DNA of 64,000 nucleotides from positions 13,748,354-13,812,353 of the forward strand of contig OX235272.1 in the NCBI GenBank assembly GCA_944472155.2, in the 5' to 3' direction. The DNA comes from Trichobilharzia szidati (lineage: Eukaryota > Platyhelminthes > Trematoda > Strigeidida > Schistosomatidae). Below the pieces are notes generated by a model, which made no database searches, was not told where the DNA came from, and saw only the letters and a program-made list of their open reading frames with translations. Position 1 is the stretch's first letter. The number at the start of each line of letters is the position of its first letter. A program made the position numbers and the translations under genes. Positions 46,225-57,296 of this stretch are shown piece by piece.

Positions 46225-47160
46225 AAACTATCTAGTAGCGTCAGACAGTGGGAAACGAGAAGACAGGGATATCCTGGACTGACATGAAGGACCCAGAAGA
46301 CCTGGATTTCGCGGATGACTTATGTTTGATGTCACACAAAATCGAAGACTTACAAGCGAAAACCAACCAACAACAACAACATCCACCGCCAATCACCATC
46401 AACGGAAGGGATTTGAAAGAGGTTACTTCATTCACTTATCTAGGGAGGGAGCATTCATTGTCTCAACTACAGGCAGGTGGAACGGACGAGGATGTCAAAT
46501 CGAGCGAGAATCGGGAAGGCAAGAAACACATTCACCAACCTGAAACCAATCTGGAAATCTTCCGCTGCCACTCAACCCAGCCAGCATCAACAACAACAAA
46601 ATTCGGATTTTCAATACAAACGTCAAGTCAGTCAAGTCAGTCAGTTAGTTCTTCTATACGGATGGATCAGAAAGTTAACGGCGGGTCACAAAGAATGAGT
46701 ATTTCCAACAGCCTGTTGCACACCTTTATCAACAAGTAACTAACTGTCTTCGCTGGCTCTATACTGAAGATCAATCAGATGGCCGCCGGAAAGAACAAGA
46801 ACCAACAAGAAACAAACAAACTATGGGAAGAAACAAACGAAACAAGAAGCAATCGCCGAACAAATATGCAGGAGAAGTGGTGGAGATGGATTGGACACTC
46901 ACTGGCTGAGGAGGCCACTCGCTGGGTGACATCGCGTGTCAGGCCAACGCTCGAGTGGAAGCCGAAAGGGAAGAGGCGGCGAGTGGGACGTCAGTGGAAG
47001 GGTGACATGGAGGAGATCGTGTGAAGAAGAGTTGAAACAGTATGGATTAACATGGATGCAGGTGGAAAGTACATCAGAAGACAGAAGCAAGTGGAGACGT
47101 GTAGTTGAAGCCCTATGTTCCACTAGGAACCCAAGGGAACAATAATCAGGCATAATAATA
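46225..47160 (+). mobile_element. Family A2 LINE, 3' part with internal deletion
   Basis: It starts in the RT (GISWTDMKDPEDLDFADDLC, where FADD is the catalytic box), then deletes from AGCGAAAACC to AACCAACAAC, joining RT to ITINGRDLKEVTSFTYLGR. The tail is WWRWIGHSLAEEATRWVTSR and VRPTLEWKPKGKRRRVGRQ, ending with ALCSTRNPREQ. It pairs in inverted orientation with 48785-49590. Confidence 0.75.
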
Positions 47161-47514
47161 ATAATAAACCTACATTTGAAAATATTGTCATATAGAAATT
47201 GGGACCAAAACTAGAAATAAATAATAACTGATTTAGTTACACTTCGTTTTATAAGTGTATGGTCGTCACTCAGCTGATAGTCTGTTGTTAAGTAATCTAG
47301 TGGAATGATTACTTCGCTGTAGTGTATAAACAGAATGATTATGATCGATATCTTTATTAAAAAAAAGAAGGAAAAACGAATCTAGCCTGACGTCCTAGTT
47401 AATATCCTCTAAACCTATCTATTGATTTAGGCGTCTTTTGTCTACCAAGGATATAAAAACGTCTAATTGCTATCTCTGATTTTAATCTCATGTAAAATGA
47501 TGAATTATATTGTT

Positions 47515-47773
47515 TTTCAAGTGTTGGTTTGTAGGGATTGGATTGGTTACAGGATTTCACTATGAGCTGACATTAGTTAGAGAACCATTGGAAAACCTGG
47601 GAGTACTGGACAGCTGTTTCGTCCTAGTTTGGGACTCTTCATCAGTACGCACCCACTGGGATTCGAACCCAGGACCTTCTGGTTACAAGGCGAGCTCGTA
47701 TACCATTAAGCCACTGGGACTTGACCCAATGGCCAGCCCACGAATTCTAACTTCTGCCAATCCACAACATGGA

Positions 47774-47775
<2 letters not shown>
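47515..47775 (-). mobile_element. S1 SINE, minus strand
   Basis: The minus strand carries head GTCCCAGTGGCTTAATGG, B-box GGGTTCGAATCCC, then GCGTACTGATGAAGAGTC and CCAAACTAGGACGAAACAGC. CTGATGA, stem II GTCC/GGAC and GAAA are all intact, but three extra bases (AGA) lie before stem II. A (TA)n tract adjoins at 47776. Confidence 0.7.
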
Positions 47776-47804
<29 letters not shown>

Positions 47805-48049
47805 AGTAGAGAAGATTTGTTGCTTAGCTGAACGTGTATTAATATGTTTGTGCACTGTGAGCTGAATGGTCTAATTGTATAATGAAGCTTTCATTGAAAT
47901 TGGCAATGAAGATGTTGCCTGGATGGACAATAAAACCCTTGAAATTGAACCAACCAGGTAGTCATCAGGAGAAGCAATAGACTCACTTATTGTTGTACAG
48001 GTTGTCTTTCGGACGTCCATCAGTTTTTACAGGCGGTTTTTTTAATTTA

Positions 48050-48265
48050 TTCCGTTGCGTTCCTAGTGGAGCAAAGAGTTTCAAGCTGTGAGAGCCTTCA
48101 AGTTTCATTAGCTGTAGTGGTCTTGCCTCTCTACGGGTTGGGGTTGTTAGCCTGATGTTTAACCTTTCCCTCTTTCCTGAGTTTACTGTCTGCCACGCCA
48201 GTAGACTAGGCGTGGTTTAGGAGTGTGTCGACCGGGAATCCAATCCGGGCCCAGCTAACAGGAAT
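48050..48265 (-). mobile_element. S2-related SINE, minus strand
   Basis: GCGTTCCTAGTGGAGCAAAG, CAAGTTTCATTAGCTGTAGT, and near the right end a reversed B-box (GGGAATCCAATCCGGG). Confidence 0.4.
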
Positions 48266-48339
48266 AATCATGTTATTGTTAAATTTGAGTTAACAGTGAG
48301 CATAATATTAATTGGTTTGTATTTTATAATTATACTCGT

Positions 48340-48705
48340 CCCTCACGTCTTCAACATACCTTCCAAAAGGACTACTGCAGACTTTCATCATCAACACCTG
48401 CCCGTTTCGCGCTACATACTGAAGATCAGATGGTCGGTCAGAAAGAATGAATGAATAATAAGGAACTCTATAGCAACGACCTAACCAAGAATCTATTGAG
48501 CAACAAGTATGTAGAAGGAAATGGACATGGATTGAACATAGTTTGAAGAGATGATCGTCGAGTGACATCACTCACAATGCCCTCGAGAATGAGGAACGAC
48601 GAGTTTTTTTGTATAGGTCTGAGGATGACAGGGAGGATATTGTGTGATGAAGAAATTGAAGCTCACGATCACTAGTAGAGCCAGCTAAACAAGACAGCAG
48701 TTAAG
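48340..48705 (+). mobile_element. Diverged family A LINE tail
   Basis: The order of segments (CTGAAGATCAGATGG, GAAATGGACATGGATTGAAC, AGGATATTGTGTGATG) parallels the A1/A2 3' region at low similarity. Confidence 0.4.
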
Positions 48706-48784
48706 AGAGTGCAATCACGATGTACTGTTTTAGCCTCATATTTCACTCGAATGCCCAGGAAATAATAATAATAATAACAGTAGT

Positions 48785-49590
48785 AAGATGCCTATTACAT
48801 TATTATTACTATTATTATTGTTCCCTTGGGTTCCTAGTGGAATATAGGGCTTCAACCACACGTCTCCACTTGCTTCTGTCTTCTGATGTACTTTCCACCT
48901 GCATCCATGTTAATCCATACTGTTTCAACTCTTCTTCACACGATCTCCTCCATGTCACCCTTCCACTGACGTCCCACTCGCCGCCTCTTCCCTTTCGGCT
49001 TCCACTCGAGCGTTGGCCTGACACGCGATGTCACCCAGCGAGTGGCCTCTTCAGCCAGTGAGTGTCCAATCCATCTCCACCACTTCTCCTGCATATTGTT
49101 TGTTCGGCGATTGCTTCTTGTTTCGTTTGTTTCTTCCCATAGTTTGTTTGTTTCTTGTTGGTGATTCTTGTTCTTTCCGGCGGCCATCTGATTGATCTTC
49201 AGTATAGAGCCAGCCAGCGAAGACAGTTAGTTAGTTGTTGATAAAGGTGTGCAACAGGCTGTTGGAAATACTCATTCTTTGTGACCCGCCGCCAACAAGT
49301 TTCTGATCCATCCGTATAGAAGAACTAACTGACTGACTTGACGTTTGTATTGAAAATCCGAATTTTGTTGTTGATTCTGGCTGGGTTGAGTGACAGCGGA
49401 AGATTTCCAGATTGGTTTCAGGTTGATGAATGTGTTTCTCGCCTTTTGCGATTCTCGATTTGACATCCTCGTCCGTTCCACCTGCGTGTAGTTGAGACAA
49501 TGAATGCTCCCTCCCTAGATAAGTGAATGAAGTAACATCTTTCAAATCCCTCCCATTGATGGTGATCGGCGCTGGATGTTGCTCGCCTAG
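48785..49590 (-). mobile_element. Family A2 LINE, 3' part, inverted partner
   Basis: The minus strand reads MKDVTSFTYLGREHSLSQLH, WWRWIGHSLAEEATRWVTSR and ends in the (ATT)n side at 48785. It is very close to 46430-47160. Confidence 0.75.
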
Positions 49591-49725
49591 ATTTCCAGCT
49601 CGCTAGTTTTCTAGCCGGTCCCATGCCCGGATAAAGAGGGAGGGCTAGGGCGTTGTGCTAGCAACTTTACCCCCAAGACTTAACCAAATCGCTACAGAAA
49701 CTTCAACGCACAAATATATTAAAAA
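49591..49725 (+). mobile_element. S2-like SINE body fused to family A2 (second case)
   Basis: CGGATAAAGAGGGAGGGCTA, GCTAGCAAC and CTACAGAAACTTCAACGCAC are the reverse complement of 28140-28256 and join the LINE at CTCGCCTAGATTT. Confidence 0.5.
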
Positions 49726-49990
49726 TACTTAAAATACTGATTGGTCACTATGCTATAGTTATCATATATTTACCTCCGAATGAATTCTATCTGTCAAGTT
49801 TGCAATGTGATCACCAAGTTTGGCGACTCGTCATCGGGCTGTACTTTGAATTCGTGTGAGTCGGTGGGTGAAGGCAATGTCTCGTGCTTGCTGGTAATCA
49901 TCAGCAAAATGTAGGTACAATCTCAAAAGAAACTACTAATCAATGTTACTATCACAGTTCTTCAGGAGGTCGATCATGATTTTCGAATAT

Positions 49991-50952
49991 TAAGAAAATA
50001 AAAGACAGACTCAGCGAAGAAAATTTTTTTCTTTATCGACGAAATCATCTTCAGAGGCTGCCTGCCGTACAGTCGTATTTATACTTACAAAAATATATAG
50101 TGGTCTATTATTGAGTAATGGGGAGGGTGATATAATTACTCAGAAGTGGCTTTAGAAGTAAAAAACAAAAATGTTGTAAATTATATGGTACTCAACGGAA
50201 CAAAGATAGAAATTTGATAAGGTTAAAATTGCTATTAAGTGAGAATAAAGGCAGTTGACTGTCAATTTAACAAGTGTGAAGAGGGTGTGTAAGACAATTA
50301 CTAGCTCACTTCTCGAGCATTTGGTGAACTCAGGCCACGTAGCTCCACCGGAGTCGTCTTTCAAGATCATCTACAAAGTGAAGCCAAATGGTACAAAGGG
50401 CGTCAGGTTTCGGCTTTTGTGTATGGCGGAGGCGCCGGTAATTCATCAATACAACCCTGAACTCTGTATACAGAAAAAGTTTGTTCAGTCTCTTATTCTA
50501 CCTTGGTCTTAACCTTCTCACTAATCGTTCCCTGTTAATTTTGTAATTTTTTAATCTTACTTTTAGTTTGCTTTTGCTTTAATAATTAATTCACTATTAT
50601 CACTCTCATATGCTCCTTTTGTATATTTTCACACCCTCTTCACACTTGTTAAATTGACACTCAAATACCTTTATTCTGACTCAATAGCAACTTTAACCTT
50701 ATCAAATTTCTATCTCTGTTCCGTTGAGTACCATGTAATTTACAACATTTTTGTTTTTTACTTCTAAAGCCACTTCTGAGTAATTATATCACCCTCCCCA
50801 TTACTCAATAATAGACCACTATATATTTTTGTAAGTATAAATACGACTGTACGGCAGGCAGCCTCTGAAGATGATTTCGTCGATAAAGAAGTATTTTCTT
50901 CGCTGAATCTGTCGTCTTTTATTTTCTTCATGACTCAATGGGTATTTCCGGT
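49991..50952 (+). mobile_element. Complete fold-back Penelope-like insertion
   Basis: The direct repeat TGATTTTCGAATAT lies at 49977-49990 and 50952-50965. Arm 49992-50290 is inverted at about 50630-50928, followed by a 23-nt tail. The spacer encodes only the PLE endonuclease C-terminus on the + strand: SSLLEHLVNSGHVAPPESSF, KIIYKVKPNGTKGVRFRLLC, CIQKKFVQSLILPW, then a stop. Confidence 0.85.
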
Positions 50953-51179
50953 GATTTTCGAATATCTCGTTGATGCTTTTCCTAACTGGGGCCCTATATG
51001 ACACAGATTCGAATCTCCGTAAGGAAATCAGTTCCTTCAAAGTTGCAAAGATACATACGCTCTGTTGACAAGTGCACTAATAAGCACAAAACTTACGTCC
51101 AATTCTCTTCCTGCCTATTACCGAAAACCATTTAACACGATCTACAGTCTAAAGACTTTCATGCGAATAAATAATGGTC

Positions 51180-51450
51180 GCGCTATGTCGTGAATCGGCA
51201 GAAGTTAGAATTCAAGGACCATTGGATCGGGTGGGTCCCAGTGGCTCAATGGTCTACGAGCTCGCCTTGTGATCAGAAGGTCCTGGGTTCGAATCCCGGT
51301 GGGCGCGTACTGCTGAAGAGTCACAAACTAGGACAACGGAAACAGTTGTCCAGTACTCCCTGCTGGTTTTCCAGTGGTTCTCTAACTAATGTCAGCTCAT
51401 GATGAAATCCTCCATGCAATTAAACAAAATCCCTACTAAACCAATACTTG
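51180..51450 (+). mobile_element. S1 SINE, + strand
   Basis: A-box TGGCTCAATGGTCTACGAG, B-box GGTTCGAATCC (51286-51296). The core CTGCTGAAGAGTCACAAAC and AGGACAACGGAAACAG is damaged on both sides of stem II. It ends CCCTACTAAACCAATACTTG. Confidence 0.65.
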
Positions 51451-51489
51451 ACAATAAATAATAGTTTGTCTCCTTAAGAAGAAAAAAAA

Positions 51490-52440
51490 GTAAATATAAT
51501 TTTGGATAAAGCAATAAGAAGACGTCATTTGTCTGAATCGTGTAATGTATTTGCGCAACACATTTCGAACAATCTGATCACACACGGACTTGTCTTAGGA
51601 ATATATATGAAATTAATAAAGAGGTAAGAGGTGAGAAAAATAGACTTAGGTCAAGTTTAAAGGAACATATTCAAGGTCAAAGTAACAATGAAGACCACTA
51701 AACCAAATAACAGAGGTAATAGTACATCTGCTACGGTATCAAAACAAAACTTACCAAGGAAGGTTTAATGTGATAACAAATTGTTTTTGAACGCATAAAG
51801 GTGGCTTAAACTTTCTAATTGCTAGCTACGGCTTCCACAAACTTTAGGATACGCCCCAAACACGTTTTATAGATACGTTTAGAAGATCTGTTAACGTCCA
51901 TTTTATGTCCTGTTTCTATAATATGTTTTGCAATAGAGGAGCTAGGTCTCCTGTTCTCACCATTAATGGGTTCTGAAGATTCCATTTGTTTCTGGAGCCA
52001 TTTAGGAATATGCTCTGAAGCGCTTACTTGCAGAGATCGATGAGTCCTCCCTATGTATGTGTGTCCACACGTACATTCAAATTGGTAAATACAGTGGGAT
52101 GTGACGTCATTTTTCTCATGTTCGAAGGGCTTGGATAGATATATTTGCTTTACATTCTCTATTATAATGATATTGGCTGCATAAAAAGTCTTTTTGACAG
52201 CAGCGTTCAGTCTTTGTCTAGTTATCAAGCTGCTTTGATGCCCCATATAGGGTAGCTTGATGTATACGTCTTTCTTAGGGGCGAGTTGGAGAGTGGGTCT
52301 TGGTGTTCTGACTACTTTATATCTCCTGATGAACTTGTCTGGATAATTGTTATCAACCAGAGTTTGTGTCAATTTTATAATATTATAACATTGTCCATAC
52401 GCTAATGGGGGGGATAGTAATACTGACATGACAATAGGGT
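51490..52440 (-). mobile_element. Penelope-like element with intact endonuclease frame
   Basis: The minus frame 51815-52450 is open through the linker (TQTLVDNNYPDKFIRRYKVV, LAPKKDVYIKLPYMGHQSSL), the GIY-YIG nuclease (HCIYQFECTCGHTYIGRTHR, ASEHIPKWLQKQM, SSIAKHIIETGHKMDVN), and to FVEAVASN. A stop then truncates the usual end. It is the same family as 15068-16330. The RT is missing. Confidence 0.8.
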
Positions 52441-52960
52441 TATTTCTCACTCTCTCTCCGCCTCTCTGTCCATTTTATGCATACTTCTTGCTTTTCTGTG
52501 TTCCGGTTTCTCATTTGACCTAGTTTAATCTGTTGTTCTGTTTGTTTTTTTCTCCTCTTCTCTATCTTTCCTTTTTTCCCGTTCATCTATATGTCTCTTC
52601 TGTTGGTTTTTCTTTAGGATTCTGTAACTATTCTCCTCCTTTTGGCTGTTTTTGCATTTTTCTATTGATATATATATATATATATATATCGATAATTTTA
52701 TCTGTTAAGTGATTAAGCTATAAAAGATTGTTACACTATTTGGTGAAATTGTTTATTTTTATGGCATATATATATATATATATATGTGTATGTATGCGTG
52801 TGTGTGGGGGTATGTTTGTATGTATGAAATTGAATATATATGACCTTACCTATCCTTAGTTCATTTTTTATATCCCTATACTTATGACTATCGCTTTAAC
52901 TGTGTTAGTAATTCTCTTGATGTGATTTATAAAAATTAGGTGTACTAAAACTGTTGTGTC
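52441..52960. other. AT-rich intron with (TA)n tracts
   Basis: (TA)n at about 52670-52690 and 52768-52786, with T-rich sequence between. No gene recognised. Confidence 0.5.
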
Positions 52961-52964
52961 TGAT

Positions 52965-54530
52965 TTCCCACAAACACTGGAAGATATGCAAGCGAAAAGC
53001 AACAAGTGGGCAGAAGAAGCATCCGGAGAGGTGATGAAGATTCCTGGCCAACACCAACACCAACAACAGAAACAACAACAACAGACAAAAACAGACAACA
53101 ATCAGACAGCATAAATGGAAAAAACCTGAAAGAAACAACCTCCTTCACCAACCGACCTACCTACCTACCTGGGAAGCACCGTCTCAACTACAGGCCAGCG
53201 GAACTGACGAGGATATCAAAGCAGCGAGGATCGGAAAAGTAAGACAAGCTTTCACTACTCTCAAGTCTGTGTGGAGGAGGTCAACAGCCCTACTCAGTCA
53301 GCATCGAAACGAAGATAAGACCCGGATTGTCAACTCCAATGTGAATTCAGTCAGTGCTACTCACTATACTTACTTACTTTACTTCGGCTATCTCCTACGA
53401 GAGGATGAGGCGGCTTCATGGACATCTCGAATCATCGCTGCCCAGGCGCGGCGATCTGATGCAAGGTTTTGCGACAGGGTTATCCAATTCTTGTTCCACA
53501 GACGGAGTCCGTAGACGGAGAGAGTTCATGAAGTTTCATGGGAATTTGGTACGAGTGATGTCCCCAGAATCGCTCAGCCTTTTGTTTGAGAGAGCAGCTC
53601 TAGCCTTTACACAACCAAGTGTGACCTACAAGGCAGTAGGAGTGGAGTAGGGAGTCCACTATCCATTGGAAGCCGGTGACCGGAGTTCGGTTCATACGCC
53701 TTTTTGAATGGGGCCAGACATCGAACAAGCCCTTTGTCCATACGTCTTCCGGTGAGCTCCAGTGAGCTTCATACGCCAGTCGTTGGAGGTTTGGAATCAG
53801 GGTTTAGCCATCTCCCCTAGACTGTCATCCAATGGAAAGTCAACCCAGTGAAGAGCGCCGGGCACCCGCTTTCGCCCTCTCACTTTGGTGAAAAACACCT
53901 CCGCCACGTGAAGGCAGTGAGTAGGACTTCCTCAGGAGAGGCTATGTAAGACGCCCGGTCATATGGGAGCATTTCAAGAGGTGTGCAGAGGAGTGACCAA
54001 CCCGCAGCGCAAGGCACCCACCCCCGACCATCCTGAGGCTTTGGATCAGAGACTTGCACTGCGCATCATAAAGAGCATCTCAAACAAACTACACACCTTC
54101 ATTAACAGCTAGTTGTCTTCGCTCAATACCACTGAAGTTCAGATGGCCGGCCGGCCGGCCAGAAGAGATCAGCAACAGAGAGGGATCTCTGGCAATGAGC
54201 GAACCAACCAACACAGCAGGTACTGATTGTGAAAGAAATAGGCAGGCAGGAAAAAATGGAGATGGAATGGATTGGCTGGCCATACTCTGAGGAAACAAAC
54301 CATCAAGTGAGTTACATCACTAGACAAGCCATTGCTCGATTGGAACCCGACTTTATTGGAAGCGGCGAGTTGGTCGTCAATGCGAGGGTGGGTGAGTTGG
54401 AGTAGGTCATATGAAGAGGAGATGAAGACGTGTGGGGAGACTTGGAGCCAGGTGATGACTCTAGCAGAGAACCGAAGGCAAGCCCTATGTTCCTCTAATA
54501 ATTAAAGGAAACAATAATAATAATAAAACT
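52965..54530 (+). mobile_element. Family A1 LINE interrupted by repeat U
   Basis: The left part (TLEDMQAKSNKWAEEASGEV, then SINGKNLKETTSFTNRP) ends at ACTCACTATAC (53368). Repeat U follows, and A1 resumes at GGATCAGAGACTTGCACTG (54043). The tail carries EQQRGISGNERTNQHSR-like text and ends CTCTAATAATTAAAGG, (AAT)n. Confidence 0.75.
53369..54045. mobile_element. Unclassified repeat U, copy 2
   Basis: Almost collinear with 9167-9912, with small deletions (for example after CCGTAGACGG). Inserted into the A1 LINE with loss of about 4 target bases and no clear duplication. Confidence 0.65.
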
Positions 54531-54599
54531 GTTGCCTGCAGTGACAATGAAATGCCTCACAATTAAACCATTATCCATCTCAGGACATATAACAGTATT

Positions 54600-54700
54600 A
54601 TCATTTCATTCATTTACTATAATGTATATATTATTATAGAGTCCGATGATGAATTTATCGAAAAGAGTTCTCTTTGTTCAGTATCCATTCTTTTGAGAAT
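54600..54700 (+). mobile_element. Penelope-like element 3' terminus fragment
   Basis: GAGTCCGATGATGAATTTAT and CGAAAAGAGTTCTCTTTG match the PLE ends near 20740 and 62155. Confidence 0.5.
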
Positions 54701-54724
54701 TTCTTAGAAAGTTTGAAGTTACAT

Positions 54725-55090
54725 TATGGATTGATATCAGTTAGGAAAGCATCGAAAACCACGAAGTGCTTGATGGCCATTTCGTTCTAGCTTGTGTGTG
54801 ACTCATCAGCAAATACACACACCCATGAATGACCCCACTGAGGAGTGTTCACCCAAGACTTTCATCTTATAAGGTGAGCGAGCCCGTCGACCATTTAACC
54901 AATGAAATTGAATGCAGTAGTGACTCATGATTTCGAACTTCTACCAATTGGATGGACTCCGTCTCAGTGGCTAGATGGACTGACTTTGTGGCCTGAAGGT
55001 CCAACTGGGATCAAACAGCTGTTCAGCACACCCTAGTTTTCAACGGTTATCTAACTGATATCACTTTATGATCTAATTTCAAACCACTCA
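54725..55090. mobile_element. S1 fold-back SINE, diverged
   Basis: The left arm TTGATATCAGTTAGGAAAGC is inverted at the right as TTATCTAACTGATATCAC. The middle retains GTCTCAGTGGCTAGATGG. Hammerhead-like GAAA is lost. Confidence 0.5.
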
Positions 55091-55269
55091 AATGCCTTCA
55101 GACGAAGATTCGGTAGCCGTGTTATTTGTTGTTTCCACAGAGAGCGTTTGCGGAGCACTCTATTCTGTGTTTACTTATACCAGTTAGTAAGCTTGCCGAG
55201 GTTCACAAGCGCTTTGGCTAGAAACCCCTAAGCCTGACCACGTCCGTGGTTGACGAGCATACGTATTCC

Positions 55270-56478
55270 CTTATTTTATTTCAGTTGTCACCAGATGGTC
55301 TGAGTCTAACAGTCTTAAACTGAATCCTTCTTAATGTCAAACTGTTAATTTCAGCTTAAGATGTAAACGACAGTTAAAAGAAGCCGTCGAGTCTCATGAA
55401 AGTTGTAAGATTGATGACAATGATATAGGAATTAAATCAGAAATTAAGTATCTTGGACTTATTCTCTCTTCTAATCTCTCCTGGTCTTCCCATGTCTTAG
55501 CGATCTCCAGTAAAATATTCCGCCTGACATTTTACATTAAGAAGTTAAGGCACTCGGGTATAATTCAACCCCCCTCCTCCTACAGTTCATCAACTCTTGC
55601 ATCCTACCTATTCCTCTTTATTGTTCACCATTATTCTTTCGTGGTTTGCTTAAAAGGGACTATGTCACAATTCGTAGAATGCTGAAGACTGTCAGTAGGA
55701 TGAGTGGTGTTCCAGTGGACTACATATTTAACGTCGTTGTTGATAGGCATTTGACTTCGTGCAGTAAATTTGCTAGAGGTATTTTGTCTGACATGGAGCA
55801 TCCACTTTACCCTCACCTTTTACCTTGCATCTCCTCAGGTAGAACAAGAAGTAACTTCAGAAAACTGTATGCTCACACGTCTAAGTATAAAAATTCTATG
55901 ATACTATACTTTGCACGTATATTATGTGATGAAAATAGCGTCAGGCAAGAACTGACTAACCTTTTTTCATCTAGTAAATAAACAATCTCCTCCATCCATC
56001 TTTATATACCTTCAAGCTTTACTTTTATTATTTCTATTATATTTATGGTCCTGTTGCTTCTTTGTTTTACTTTCATAATTGCAAACACCAACTTGTCTCT
56101 ATGACTTCTGTAATTTTTGTTTTTCCCCTCACCACATCATGTAAAGAGGACATTATATTCAATATTTTTTAATCATGCAAGGATTTGTATACCGCATCGA
56201 CAATACTGTGTGAAACAAGCCCACGGCAATTTTCACTTGTATTATTATTATCATTACCTCAGCTGTTATCATTATTATTATTTCCATTTTATATGCTGCA
56301 TGTTTTTTTTGACATTACCCCTATTGTAATTGTGGAAAATATTTTCTGTGTGACTAATTTTTATTTATAATTTGAGGAAATTAGATGCAAGATATTGTGA
56401 TTAATGCTGAAAATTCCATTCTGTATCACAAGTACTGTTTTTGGAATAAAGCAAATTATTATTATTATCATTATTATT
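55270..56478 (+). mobile_element. Family C (CR1/Jockey-like) LINE, 3' part
   Basis: Coding segments include GIKSEIKYLGLILSSNLSW and ILPIPLYCSPLFFRGLLKRD. An open frame then runs to 55981 with TIRRMLKTVSRMSGVPVDYI, VVVDRHLTSCSKFARGILSD, MEHPLYPHLLPC and RQELTNLFSSSK. The 3' end is TTTTGGAATAAAGCAAATTA (ATT)n. This is the best-preserved family C C-terminus here. Confidence 0.75.
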
Positions 56479-56605
56479 GTGTGTAGTATACAGTTTCTGA
56501 GAATGTTGATAACTATTTCTTACACAATATGTAATCAGTTATTAAAAATATGATGGATATCGTTTTTCTTATTATTTCACATTTATTTATTTTGTTTTTT
56601 TCTAG

Positions 56606-56747
56606 AGTTTTGATTGTGATGTACAAATTGCTCCCAATCCGAATGAACCTCTGCGTAATTCCGTCAGCATAGATAGTGATCAACGTTTAAACATCAGTGC
56701 ACATTGTGGGACTGATGAACGGGCTTTATCGAAATTGAAACTTTCAG
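56606..56747 (+). CDS. Host gene exon (142 nt)
   Basis: The acceptor is a T-run ending TTTCTAG at 56605. The donor GTTCGT at 56748 is weaker than the others. It enters in phase 0 and leaves in phase 1. The product begins SFDCDVQIAPNPNEPLRNSV and continues ISAHCGTDERALSKLKLS. Composition is ordinary, with two Cys and no long homopolymer, so this looks like a more structured part of the protein than the earlier exons. The exon lies just after a family C LINE 3' end. Confidence 0.65.
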
Positions 56748-56859
56748 GTTCGTCATTGTCTAATTCTCATTTGATACCAGTGTTATTTTATTTGATTTGA
56801 TTAGGGTTATACTTTATGTTATGCATTAGTAAAGGATTTGTTTTACTAAACATATATGT

Positions 56860-57160
56860 ACTTATCACTTCCTCCTTGCACGATGTCTTCCATGTCACTC
56901 TCGGATCCCATGCCCAGCTCATCCTTTCCAGTTTTTGATCCATTCGAAGGTCTGACGTGTGTGATGTCATTCAACGGTCCACTTCCTTCCGCAAAATTTC
57001 CTTGGCAATAGATTCATGGTTGTTTTACTGCCTGCTAGAGTTCCTCATTGCTTGTGCTCTCTCCAGCTGGCCATTTGATCTTCAGTATCTCGCCATAGAA
57101 GGGAGTAGGTTTTGAGGAAATGTCTGCAGTTGCCTCTTATAAATACTGTTGGTGACACGA
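56860..57160 (-). mobile_element. Diverged family A LINE tail
   Basis: The minus strand has AWDPRVTWKTSCKEEV, with the tail order of family A at low similarity. Confidence 0.45.
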
Positions 57161-57296
57161 AGGCCAAATCATTGAACATTGTTCGACTTTTTATTTTGTA
57201 AGATTTTGCTAACTTGAAATGATCAGCCTATGTAAGCATTTCAGCTCCTGGATTGCACTATTAGGCATAATCTGTCAAATACCAACGATATTCAAG

